Source: Bacillota bacterium (lineage in GTDB: Bacteria > Bacillota > UBA4882 > UBA8346). Taken from it: a DNA stretch of 44,648 nt. Both the position numbers and the translations under genes were made by a program. The notes under the pieces are model-generated. The model ran no database searches, was not told where the DNA came from, and worked only from the letters and a program-made list of their open reading frames with translations. Positions 25,150 through 32,805 of the stretch are shown in pieces. Within the stretch, counting starts at the first letter, position 1. Each line of letters begins with the position of its first letter. The stretch lies in the NCBI GenBank assembly GCA_023415835.1, contig JAEZJK010000121.1:1-44648 (forward strand), read 5' to 3'.

Positions 25150-25300
25150 TAAAAACCGGGCTGTTACGGCCCGGCTGATATCTACAAGATGCAAGCCATC
25201 CTTGGCTAATTTCAAGCCAAACGTTTCATCCCGCACAGGGCAAAGCCCTTCTACCTTGTAGCCGGAGGATTCATCCTCCGGTCGGCATTCTTGAGTAACA
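25150..25300 (-). ncRNA. Candidate structured RNA ending in a rho-independent terminator
   Basis: Read on the minus strand: hairpin CCGGAGGAT-GA-ATCCTCCGG (25281-25262, perfect 9 bp); a closing stem CTACAAG (25261-25255) with CTTGTAG (25188-25182); inside it AGGGC-TTT-GCCCT (25249-25237) and TTGGCT-N7-AGCCAA (25220-25202), the latter competing with AGCCA-AGGA-TGGCT (25207-25194); then CCGGGC-N7-GCCCGG-TTTTT (25174-25151), a terminator. The region can be read as a 67-residue ORF, but the perfect stems suggest RNA. It could be a regulatory RNA, a mobile-element end or a decayed omega-type RNA; no known family was recognised. Confidence 0.55.
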
Positions 25301-25336
25301 ATCAATCTCCATCAATCTCCTTCCGAATATAACTCT

Positions 25337-25570
25337 TCACCGACCGGGATTCCGCGTCAACGACGGCAAACAGGCGTCCTTCAGCGAACAAAGATCGTAA
25401 CGATGGCCTTTTTCGGCAGGGGGAGTAATCCCGCTTTCAAATACTTGATGCATCCTTTGGCTTAGTTCCTCGACCCGGCCGCGCAATGCTGGATCTCCAG
25501 CGTTGAACTTTGAGGCATACTTCTTAGTTATTTCAGCGTTTGACTCAAATGTTCTAGTATTATTTGCCAT
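25337..25570 (-). pseudogene. Cas4-like nuclease C-terminal remnant
   Basis: A 77-residue reading of which residues 26-71 resemble the C-terminus of Cas4 (RecB-type exonuclease of CRISPR adaptation): ALRGRVEELSQRMHQ, ESGITPPAE and CSLKDACLP. Cas4 is normally 170-210 residues, so the nuclease core and first Cys are missing. In intact Cas4 the segment before CSL carries a further Cys (C-x2-C); here it reads RYDLC, so that ligand is lost. The first 25 residues do not look like Cas4. The ATG lacks a ribosome site. No cas1, cas2 or CRISPR array is visible. A decayed fragment is the best reading; chance resemblance is possible. Confidence 0.55.
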
Positions 25571-25925
25571 GACTTTTTCAGGATTTTCACTACTTCCCTC
25601 CCCGCCTCAGCGGGTGGGTGGTAAAGATAGGAGTGTTAAACCTCGCCTTAATTCCTTCTTCATCCAAAATTATACTAAAATAAATTCCACCATTTTCCTG
25701 GGTTTCCTGCTAAAAGCAAGGCCGGATCTTTTATTTCGTTTTATACAATTGCAAAACCGACCTAACCTTTGTAAATTTTTTAATCAGTAAATCAATTACA
25801 TCTGCAGGAAACCTCTTATTAAACTTGAATATATCAAATGTCTTTTGAAAAAGTCATGGTGAACAACATTAAGTTAATAGCGAAAAGATCAACATTCAAA
25901 AATACAACATAAAAGTTAAGATCTT
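25571..25925. other. AT-rich region without a recognisable gene
   Basis: About 355 bases upstream of both the Cas4 remnant (minus) and the plus-strand pair. It includes CAGGATTTTCACT (25579-25591), similar to text at 2491-2503, and a GC-rich palindrome CCCCGCCTCAGCGGG (25597-25611). No intact reading frame with a ribosome site was found. Confidence 0.4.
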
Positions 25926-25926
25926 A

Positions 25927-25970
25927 GAATAGACTTAAGTCTTTGGACTTATGACTTTTGACTTTAGACT
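25927..25970. repeat. Second-type heptad array (GACTTNN)
   Basis: Six tandem 7-nt units, GACTTAA GTCTTTG GACTTAT GACTTTT GACTTTA GAC, ending about 15 bases before the ribosome site of the TIGR03546 gene. This is a different sequence from the GGCAATA arrays but the same period and the same position relative to the next gene. Confidence 0.7.
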
Positions 25971-25999
25971 GATCAAAAACTTGTAAGGGAGGGGCCATC

Positions 26000-26518
26000 A
26001 TGTTCTGGTTGGATTTTGTCTTCAAATTAATTAAAACGCTCCACTCCGGCGAAGAACCGCACCATATTGCGGCAGGATTCGCGTTGGGTTCGATTATCGG
26101 GTTAGCCCCGTTTTTGACGCTGCAAAACGTATTTGTGTTCATAGCTATTCTAATCTTTAATGTCAGTATTGGGGCAGCCTTTTTCGGTATTTTTTTCTTT
26201 GGTTGTTTTGCTTACTTCTTTGACCCCCAATTCCACAGCCTCGGTTATTTTTTGCTGGTAAAAGTCGAGTTTTTAAAGCCAATTTGGACTTATCTTTACA
26301 ATATTCCAATCGCTCCCCTGTCCAAATTTTACAATACCGTTGTCCTGGGAAGCCTACTAGTATCTTTAGCCGCATTTTTCCCGGTATATTGGGGCTTTAA
26401 ACAACTGGTCAAGTTTTATCAGTTGAAAATGGCCGCTAAAGTAAACCAGTTCAAAATAATGAAAATTATTCAGGGCAACAGCCTCTATCAAATGTATCAA
26501 AAGATAAAACTGCAATAA
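26000..26518 (+). CDS. TIGR03546 family membrane protein (DUF2062-like)
   Basis: A 172-residue inner-membrane protein with three or four hydrophobic segments. The N-terminal motif LIKTLHSGEEPHHIAAGFALGSIIGLAP is the DUF2062-like hallmark of the family, which is nearly always encoded beside TIGR03545 proteins, as here. Function unknown; the pair is believed to act at the cell envelope. ATG 26000 follows GGGAGGGG by six bases. The gene is first of a two-gene plus-strand operon, six bases before the next, and is preceded by a heptad array. Confidence 0.88.
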   Translation: MFWLDFVFKLIKTLHSGEEPHHIAAGFALGSIIGLAPFLTLQNVFVFIAILIFNVSIGAAFFGIFFFGCFAYFFDPQFHSLGYFLLVKVEFLKPIWTYLYNIPIAPLSKFYNTVVLGSLLVSLAAFFPVYWGFKQLVKFYQLKMAAKVNQFKIMKIIQGNSLYQMYQKIKLQ

Positions 26519-26533
26519 AAGAAGGTGAGCAAA

Positions 26534-28348
26534 GTGAGAACTAAAGCAATTCTGATTCTAATCGGATTTCTTCTAATAATTGGCGTAATTTGCTTCTTCT
26601 GGGCCAATTCATTCCTGGAATGGTCCCTTGAACAATCATTGCAAGCAGTCATCGGCGCCAAAGTAGATGTCGAAAGGTTCCAGCTTGATCCAATCAATTT
26701 AGCGGTCCGGATCGGAAATATTCAAATTACTAACCCCGCCGATACTTGGAAAAACCTGATTGATACCAAAAACATCAGCTTTAAACTGGCGCCCGTACCT
26801 TTATATGAAGGCAAGACAGTCATTGATGAGATTATCGTTGAAGATTTGACCTTTAACGCGCCCCGTAAAACCGACGGCAAGCTAAACAAAAAGGTACTGC
26901 CCGGGAAGTTAGGAAAATCCCAATCAAAATTACAACAAAGTATCGCCAAAATGCCGATCCTTAACCCGGAGACCATCACCAAGAACTTGGATACCGAAAA
27001 ACTCACCGCATCCTATCGATTCGAAACCGACCTCTCCGCCGAACGAATTAATGAAGAACTAAACGATTACCAGAAAAAATGGGATGCTAATGTCAAGGAA
27101 TTGGAAAACATCAAGGGCGAACTTAAAAGCCTTGATGGTAAAACAGCCCAAATAAAAAATTTGGACTCCAAAAACCTTTTGGAACTGAAAGAACAATTGA
27201 AGCTAATCCAAGATACCCAAAGCTCATTGAAGGACATCCGTTCCAAAATCAAAACCACCGATGACCAGTTTAAAAAGGATAATCATGATTTGGAAAAAAC
27301 GGTTAAAGGGTTGAAAGAAGAAGCGGAAGCTGATTACCGTTCCTTGTTAGCCTTGGCCAAAGTCCCGGATTTGGGGAGTATTAATTACGCAGAGGCTTTG
27401 CTCGGAAAGCCCTTAGTCAATGCTTCAACCACAGTATTAAAAATTGCCGACGAGATCCAAAAATCACTCCCGGTCAAAGTGGATAATCCGCCTAAGGAAA
27501 AACATCCCCGCGGCGGACAGGATATTGCATTTCCGGGGCGGAAAACCTTTCCCCGCTTTTTAATCAAAAAAATCGCTATTTCCGGGAAAGGGACCCCCAG
27601 TTCTTCCATGGACGGTTTTTATGGAAAAGGCATCGTCAACGGGATCACCAGTGAACCCCCAATCTATGGATTGCCAATAACCGTTGATGTCTTCGGGAAG
27701 ACTTCCAACCAAGCTTATTTGAAACTAGATGGCCAGATTAACCATATCTCACCGGCTTTTCGGGATAAAATCAACTTAAAATTGGAGAATTTACCCCTCC
27801 CCGGAATTGATTTCCCCGGCAGCGACTATCTTCCGACTAAAATTATTTCGGGTAAAGCTGAAATTGACGCCGTTTTCCAAATGACCCCCGACTCAATGAA
27901 CCTAAATGTTTTGTTGACCGGTAATAATATCAAATCCGATTTTACCGGTAAACAAGCGCCTGGTGATCTAGTTTCGGAAATAGTCAGAAAGTCCCTTTCC
28001 GGCTTGGATCATATTACCGTCAACTATCAATTGGTTCGAACCCAAGACCAGTTGGAGATGAAAGTAACTTCGAACCTTAACCAGGTAATCACAGACGGAT
28101 TAAAGGAAACCGTAGGCGAAAAAATGGCCGGGTTCACCAAAGAACTCCGAGCCAAAGTCGACGCCAAGCTCCTCAAAAATCAACAAGCTTTAGAGTCGGC
28201 AAAACTCCAATATCAGAAGGAAATTACTAATAAGCTGGATGAGGTTCAGATGCAGCTGAACAAAGAAGAACAGAATTTGGAAGCTAAAAAGAAAGAACTG
28301 GAAGTGAAAATACAGAAAGAGCTTAATAAATTAAAACTTAAGTTATAA
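26534..28348 (+). CDS. TIGR03545 family protein (AsmA-like, membrane-anchored)
   Basis: A 604-residue protein with one N-terminal membrane anchor (ILILIGFLLIIGVICFFW), then an AsmA-like beta-rich region with VDVERFQLDPINLAVRIGNI, a central coiled coil (about 170-260), a second beta region, and a charged C-terminal coiled coil (KEELNKEEQNLEAKKKE-like). AsmA-like proteins bridge inner and outer membranes and move lipids, so this would sit in the periplasm of a diderm cell. The GTG at 26534 is chosen over 26525 because AAGGTGA then lies six bases upstream. It converges with the hydrogenase protease gene only two bases away, with no room for a terminator. Confidence 0.85.
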   Translation: MRTKAILILIGFLLIIGVICFFWANSFLEWSLEQSLQAVIGAKVDVERFQLDPINLAVRIGNIQITNPADTWKNLIDTKNISFKLAPVPLYEGKTVIDEIIVEDLTFNAPRKTDGKLNKKVLPGKLGKSQSKLQQSIAKMPILNPETITKNLDTEKLTASYRFETDLSAERINEELNDYQKKWDANVKELENIKGELKSLDGKTAQIKNLDSKNLLELKEQLKLIQDTQSSLKDIRSKIKTTDDQFKKDNHDLEKTVKGLKEEAEADYRSLLALAKVPDLGSINYAEALLGKPLVNASTTVLKIADEIQKSLPVKVDNPPKEKHPRGGQDIAFPGRKTFPRFLIKKIAISGKGTPSSSMDGFYGKGIVNGITSEPPIYGLPITVDVFGKTSNQAYLKLDGQINHISPAFRDKINLKLENLPLPGIDFPGSDYLPTKIISGKAEIDAVFQMTPDSMNLNVLLTGNNIKSDFTGKQAPGDLVSEIVRKSLSGLDHITVNYQLVRTQDQLEMKVTSNLNQVITDGLKETVGEKMAGFTKELRAKVDAKLLKNQQALESAKLQYQKEITNKLDEVQMQLNKEEQNLEAKKKELEVKIQKELNKLKLKL

Positions 28349-28350
28349 AA

Positions 28351-28845
28351 TCAACCGATCATACTTTTTAACCCTACTACAAAGTTTTCAATTGCTTCCT
28401 TAACCGCCGGGGAAAGGTATTCGCCAAACGCGACGCTTTGAGGCTGGATCCCCACCATTATGATTCGGCATCCGGCGGTGGTGGCGCTTAGGTAATTGCA
28501 GATAATCTTTAAAGGCAAGACATGGGAGGCGAAACTAGCGCCGTCGATTTTATCGGGCGGGATTATCGAAAACATTCCCGGGGACTCTCCAAGTTCCGCC
28601 GCATCAAAAACGATCAAATATTCCGGACTAAAATCGCGAATCGCTCCCGTGAAATTCTCGGGAGCTGATTCGCCTTGATAAAAACGAAATTCCTGTCCCG
28701 GATTGGCTTTTAACTTCGCTTCCAATAGAGCTACCAACCGATTTCCAACATTATCATCCGCCCGTAAGGGTGAACCGACCCCTAAAAAAGCTACTTTAGG
28801 CGATTTTTCTATAATAGCCGCAAGCTGTTGGGATATTTCGTTCAT
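28351..28845 (-). CDS. [NiFe] hydrogenase maturation protease, HycI-type
   Basis: Endopeptidase of 164 residues that clips the C-terminal tail of the hydrogenase large subunit after nickel insertion. Family residues are present: GVGSPLRADDNVGN with the metal-binding Asp, FDAAELGESPG with the second Asp, and SHVLP with the His. Its start overlaps the ferredoxin-type subunit stop by four bases (ATGA), so it is translated with the operon. Its presence fits the 43-residue tail after DPCFSC in the large subunit of the same operon. Confidence 0.93.
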   Translation of the reverse strand: MNEISQQLAAIIEKSPKVAFLGVGSPLRADDNVGNRLVALLEAKLKANPGQEFRFYQGESAPENFTGAIRDFSPEYLIVFDAAELGESPGMFSIIPPDKIDGASFASHVLPLKIICNYLSATTAGCRIIMVGIQPQSVAFGEYLSPAVKEAIENFVVGLKSMIG

Positions 28846-29207
28846 TCCTGAGTATCCTCGAATTGATCCCGTTCTAAGCAGGTTAGTTCGAATTCGGTTG
28901 TCGTTGACAAAGCGTTACGCTTGCACGAATCAACGCATTGGGCGCAAAAAAGGCACCGATCCAGCAATATGGTACATTTATACTTCTTCTCCACTCCGGT
29001 CGGTTCAATCTTAATCGCTCCGGCCGGGCAGTCTTTCACACATAATTTACAGCCGATACATGATTTAGAATCGAAAATAATCTTTCCCCGAAAATCTTTT
29101 GGCATCTCTATTTTTTCAGCGGGATATTTAATAGTGGCCGGAGATTTAAATAAAGTCTTAATTACTTCCGGCAAAATCTTGGGGTGAAATTTTTTATACC
29201 CTAACAT
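28842..29207 (-). CDS. Hydrogenase 2x[4Fe-4S] ferredoxin subunit (NuoI/EchF-like)
   Basis: A 121-residue subunit carrying two [4Fe-4S] clusters: CIGCKLCVKDCP and CLFCAQCVDSCK. It passes electrons from soluble ferredoxin to the small subunit, as NuoI does in complex I. The N-terminal segment FKSPATIKYPAEKIEMP resembles NuoI's FERPVTxxYP. ATG 29207 follows AAGGAGA. It is separated from the NuoH-like gene by 391 bases that hold nested inverted repeats. Confidence 0.93.
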   Translation of the reverse strand: MLGYKKFHPKILPEVIKTLFKSPATIKYPAEKIEMPKDFRGKIIFDSKSCIGCKLCVKDCPAGAIKIEPTGVEKKYKCTILLDRCLFCAQCVDSCKRNALSTTTEFELTCLERDQFEDTQE

Positions 29208-29226
29208 TAAAACATCTCCTTATACC

Positions 29227-29602
29227 AAGTCGCAAGCTCAAGTCGTCAGTCAAAAGCCTAAAGAAACTAAGGCTCTGTTTTCAATAACGGTTGATCTTGA
29301 TATCCAAAAAGTAAGAGGTTCTGTCCCCGCGGGCTAAACCCGCACGGCTAGGCTTATAGTCAACCCGGCTAAAGCCGGCTACCCTAGATATTAAAACGTA
29401 ATATTAAATAATATATTAGATCCGGTAGCCCCATTTTTGGGGGTTCGTGCGTGAAATATATTCAGCCGTGGGGTTTCAGCCCGCGGATTGACCATAATTG
29501 GTAGCAAACAACATTCTAGATCAACCGTTTCTGATAAGAAAGCCGAAACTAAACCTAAAGATTTCCACTCTAAACTTTTGACTTTAAATCTTTAGGCTTT
29601 AA
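29227..29602. repeat. Heptad element J containing a nested MITE-like hairpin
   Basis: Outer arrays: 29227-29274 (AGTCGTC, AGTCAAA, AGCCTAA, AGAAACT) and 29540-29602 (inverse, CTTTTGACTTTAAATC then TTTAGGCTTT), sharing AAGCCTAAAG/CTTTAGGCTT. Inside lie a perfect 12-bp inverted repeat AACGGTTGATCT (29286-29297/29518-29529) and an imperfect 23-bp inverted repeat (29327-29349/29464-29486, CCGCGGGCT...ACGGCT). The core has smaller palindromes such as CCGGCTAAAGCCGG (29365-29378). The right array ends at the NuoH-like stop codon. The whole can fold into one long hairpin. Confidence 0.75.
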
Positions 29603-30543
29603 ATTATTAATGCCTTCACAACAATATTAATCAGCAATTGAAACAACGCGATCGGAGCTAGGTATTTCCAGCAAAAACGCATCATCTGTTCCATCCGCAA
29701 ACGGGCCACCACTGACTTGAACAAAGCGAGAAGGGCGACGATGAATAAAGTCTTCAAAATGTATAAAATAAAGCCCCATACCGGTCCAAGCCCAAATGAA
29801 CCGCCAAGAAAGATAGCGGAGATTAAAGTAGCCAGGACCACCATCTCCACACTTACCGATAGTCGGATGATGGCTAACAAACGGCCGCTATATTCGGTGA
29901 AAAGCCCCCCGACAATCTCAGTCTCCGCTTCATCGATATCAAAAGGGACACGCCCTAATTTGCCTTGAATCGCTACTATGGCGACGATGAAACCGATTAT
30001 ATTAACAACCAACAGATTAGGATTATTAACAAAAAATGCGGTGATCTCGCTAATCGACCAAGTCCCGGCAAGCAAAGCCGGTCCCATTAATACTATTAAC
30101 AACGGAACTTCATAGGCAAACAGCTGCGTAAGAATACGAAGCGATCCCAAGGCAGCGAATAATGATGTTGAATTCCAACCGGCCAGAAAGAATGCTAGCG
30201 CCGGAATCGTCAATAAATAAAAAACCACTACCAGATCGGCTGGAAATGAGTAAAAAGCGGTAATATTCCAAAGCGGAATATAAAGAAATGAGGTCAATAC
30301 CGCCGCCAGCGCCACCATTGGCAGTACTTGAAACATCTTTTGATCGGCGGCTTCCGGTACAATCGTTTCCTTAGCTAATAATTTAATGAAATCAGCCAAC
30401 GGCTGGAACCAAGGAGGACCTACCCGGTTTTGGAACCGGGCGTAAAGTTTGCGATCCACCCATTCACAAACCATTCCATAGCAGGATAAAAATAAAAAAC
30501 CCGGAAAAATCAACATATATCCTAAACTTAAGATGAGATCCAT
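29599..30543 (-). CDS. Hydrogenase membrane subunit, NuoH/EchB/HycD-like
   Basis: A 314-residue membrane subunit with about eight transmembrane helices that links the soluble arm to the proton pumps. Family marks: FQNRVGPPWFQPLADFIKLLAKE near residue 35, LPFD-type GRVPFDIDEAETEIVGG near 200 with acidic residues on the quinone/proton loop, and EYSGRLLAI. ATG 30543 follows GGTGGTGA. A 122-base gap with a 13-bp inverted repeat separates it from the large subunit gene. Confidence 0.94.
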   Translation of the reverse strand: MDLILSLGYMLIFPGFLFLSCYGMVCEWVDRKLYARFQNRVGPPWFQPLADFIKLLAKETIVPEAADQKMFQVLPMVALAAVLTSFLYIPLWNITAFYSFPADLVVVFYLLTIPALAFFLAGWNSTSLFAALGSLRILTQLFAYEVPLLIVLMGPALLAGTWSISEITAFFVNNPNLLVVNIIGFIVAIVAIQGKLGRVPFDIDEAETEIVGGLFTEYSGRLLAIIRLSVSVEMVVLATLISAIFLGGSFGLGPVWGFILYILKTLFIVALLALFKSVVARLRMEQMMRFCWKYLAPIALFQLLINIVVKALII

Positions 30544-30571
30544 GACTTCACCACCAAAACCTATTTTAGAT

Positions 30572-30615
30572 ATGTCGCAATAATTTTTTAGGATGCATGT
30601 GGATTATTGCGACAT
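30572..30615. repeat. 13-bp perfect inverted repeat between large subunit and NuoH-like genes
   Basis: ATGTCGCAATAAT (30572-30584) and ATTATTGCGACAT (30603-30615) with an 18-base spacer. In the mRNA it forms a strong hairpin without a U-run, so it could be a processing or stability element, or an operator. Confidence 0.7.
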
Positions 30616-30665
30616 TGCTATTTGCATACGGCATTAAGAATGTAAATTTAGAAAAAAAAATTACT

Positions 30666-31862
30666 TCATCCTATATGATCCCTAAAATCAATTCCACGTT
30701 TTTGATACCAATCGATGCTGTAGTTACGAAGTTTCTCCCAATTCCAAAGTTCGCCGCCGCCGTCTCCGGTTAGTTGAATCATTCGGTCCGCACAAGAGAA
30801 ACAAGGATCGATCGCTGCAATAATAATCGGGAAATCGGCCAAATAGCCTCCCCTTGCCATTTCTCTGATTGCGGCCAGATTTGCCAGGGTCGGCGCCCTC
30901 ACTTTCACCCGCTCCGGAATCTCGGTGCCATTGGTCCGGACATAATGAATATCCTCCCCACGGGGGGCTTCATAGCGGGAAATAGCTTCTCCCGCAGGAA
31001 TTTTCCGGGGCGCCTTAACCGCAATCGGACCATCGGGCAAGTTCTCAAGGAGCTCTCGAATGATTTTGTAACTTTCCAACAACTCATAAACCCTAACTAC
31101 CGTTCGGCCAAAAACATCGGCATGTTCGTCGGTGATTACCTTAAATTCGACTCGATCATAAGCCGCATAAGGATCATCTTTTCTAATATCCCGCGGAATC
31201 CCCGATCCTCGGGCAGTCGGTCCCACCGCTCCCAACCTTAAGGCTGTTTCTTTTGGTAACTTTCCGACGCCGGAAAGCCTACCCCTTAAGGTTGATTCGG
31301 TTACCGCAATTTTGATATAAAATTCGGTCCGTTCCGTTAATAATGTAAGGCTCTCTAAAACCTGCCTTGCCTGGTCGGGAGTAATATCCCTACGAACGCC
31401 GCCAACCGTATTCATCCCATAATTGATTCGGTTTCCGGTGATCAACGCTAATAAATCCATAACCGCTTCCCGATCCCGCCAAGAATACATGAATAAAGTA
31501 TCAAACCCGACTTCATGTCCGGCTACCCCTAACCAGAGCAAGTGACTATGGACTCTCTCCAATTCGGCGATGATCGTTCGAATGTAGAGCGCTCTGGGCG
31601 GTGTCTCCAATCCGGCTATTTCTTCAACTGCTTGCACAAAAGCGGTTGAATGTGAGTGGGAACAGATCCCACAGATTCGTTCGATTAAATAAATGCACTG
31701 GGTAATATTTCTGCTTTCACACGCTTTCTCGATCCCACGGTGGTTATAGCCCAATTTAACTTCGGCATCGATTATACGCTCACCTTCCAAAACCAAGTTG
31801 AAACTCTCCGGTTCTTTAAGCGCGGGATGCTGCGGGCCAAAAGGGACTTTAATTGGAGCCAT
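30666..31862 (-). CDS. Group 4 [NiFe] hydrogenase large subunit (NuoD/EchE-like)
   Basis: The catalytic subunit, 398 residues. Unlike NuoD it keeps both nickel-binding motifs: RICGICSHSHS near residue 62 and DPCFSCADR near residue 350, so it should reduce protons or oxidise hydrogen. After the second motif a tail of about 43 residues remains, the substrate of the HycI-type protease. Other NuoD-like stretches are PFGPQHPALKEPE and LGVAGHEVGFDTLFMY. ATG 31862 follows GAGGTGACC and overlaps the NuoC-like gene by 14 bases. This is the key evidence that the operon encodes a hydrogenase rather than complex I. Confidence 0.96.
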   Translation of the reverse strand: MAPIKVPFGPQHPALKEPESFNLVLEGERIIDAEVKLGYNHRGIEKACESRNITQCIYLIERICGICSHSHSTAFVQAVEEIAGLETPPRALYIRTIIAELERVHSHLLWLGVAGHEVGFDTLFMYSWRDREAVMDLLALITGNRINYGMNTVGGVRRDITPDQARQVLESLTLLTERTEFYIKIAVTESTLRGRLSGVGKLPKETALRLGAVGPTARGSGIPRDIRKDDPYAAYDRVEFKVITDEHADVFGRTVVRVYELLESYKIIRELLENLPDGPIAVKAPRKIPAGEAISRYEAPRGEDIHYVRTNGTEIPERVKVRAPTLANLAAIREMARGGYLADFPIIIAAIDPCFSCADRMIQLTGDGGGELWNWEKLRNYSIDWYQKRGIDFRDHIG

Positions 31863-32319
31863 TACCGGTCACCTCGCTCTCGGAAGGGAGCCCCTTCCAG
31901 TCTTTACGTAGCGGATATTCTCCATCCGGCCAATCTTCGGGGAGAGGATATCTCCGGCTATGCGGAGTTCCTTCCACCTTGATCCCGAATAAATCAATTA
32001 ATTCCCTTTCATACAAAAATGAGCCGGGGAAAATATCGGTAATACTCGGAATTCGGGGGTCTTCCCTGGATATAAAGACTTTAAGGTTTAGTAAAACCCC
32101 CTCGTCATTGGATAAATGGTAAATGATTTCAAACCGATCGCCTAGATCAAGCCCGGTAATAGCGCCGCTAAAAGCCATTCCCGCTTCTTTCAGGGCTTGG
32201 ACTGTTTCAACCAGGTTTCGAGCTGGAATCTCAGCCCAGATCCTCCGTTCACGAGAGATATTTACATTTTGAGCATTAAAACGTTCCGTGATAAAATCCG
32301 CTAGTTTTTGGCCATTCAT
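31849..32319 (-). CDS. Hydrogenase subunit, NuoC/EchD-like
   Basis: A 156-residue soluble subunit equivalent to the 30-kDa subunit of complex I. Shows the typical DRFEIIYHLSNDEGVLLNLKV and the family signature FPGSFLYERELIDLFGIKVEG, ending LPEDWPDGEYPLRKDW. ATG 32319 overlaps the small-subunit stop as ATGA. It is a scaffold between the large subunit and the iron-sulphur arm. Confidence 0.94.
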   Translation of the reverse strand: MNGQKLADFITERFNAQNVNISRERRIWAEIPARNLVETVQALKEAGMAFSGAITGLDLGDRFEIIYHLSNDEGVLLNLKVFISREDPRIPSITDIFPGSFLYERELIDLFGIKVEGTPHSRRYPLPEDWPDGEYPLRKDWKGLPSESEVTGNGSN

Positions 32320-32798
32320 ACTTGGTCACCCCCATTTGCTCCAAGCGGCGCGGCATTTGTCCCAGAAAGTTCCGGATTTTCAATCCGCTCCAGTAACTTG
32401 ACGACACCGTCTATAATCGCCTCGGGACGGACCGGGCAACCTGGTATATAAGCAGCCACCGGAATGGTGGAGTCTATTCCTCCCATTACACTATAACACC
32501 CGTCAAACACCCCGCCGGAACAGGCGCAAGAACCAACCGCCACAATAAATTTGGGTTCTGGAGTCTGCTCGTAAATCCGCATTAAACGTTCTTTGATTTG
32601 CCTGGTCACCGGACCGGAACATAGAATAATATCCGCATGGCGCGGGGTCCCTTTTAACTGGGTCCCAAACCGCTCCAGATCAAACTTTGGAGTTAATGCG
32701 GCCACGATCTCAATATCGCAAGCATTACAAGCTCCGGTATTGAAATGTAGGATCCAAGGCGATTTTACCCGAGCCCATCTTACAATCTTTTCAATCAT
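32316..32798 (-). CDS. Hydrogenase small subunit, NuoB/EchC-like
   Basis: A 160-residue subunit holding the proximal [4Fe-4S] cluster next to the NiFe site. Ligand motifs: GACNACDIE (CxxC), GSCACSGG and PGCPVRPEA. As in other group 4 enzymes it is short and has no twin-arginine signal, so it faces the cytoplasm. ATG 32798 follows GAGGTGAAGAG. Follows the NuoA-like gene by seven bases. Confidence 0.95.
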   Translation of the reverse strand: MIEKIVRWARVKSPWILHFNTGACNACDIEIVAALTPKFDLERFGTQLKGTPRHADIILCSGPVTRQIKERLMRIYEQTPEPKFIVAVGSCACSGGVFDGCYSVMGGIDSTIPVAAYIPGCPVRPEAIIDGVVKLLERIENPELSGTNAAPLGANGGDQV

Positions 32799-32805
32799 TC
32801 GCTCT

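Noticed and set aside
25102..25305. 67-residue minus-strand reading frame as a protein gene
   Set aside because: No ribosome site or family match; the sequence is made of perfect RNA stems plus a terminator, and its 3' end runs into the 21-bp array.
29327..29486. Tandem of terminators after the NuoH-like gene
   Set aside because: The GC palindromes have no U-runs and are arranged as a larger inverted repeat, so a MITE/REP-like element fits better.
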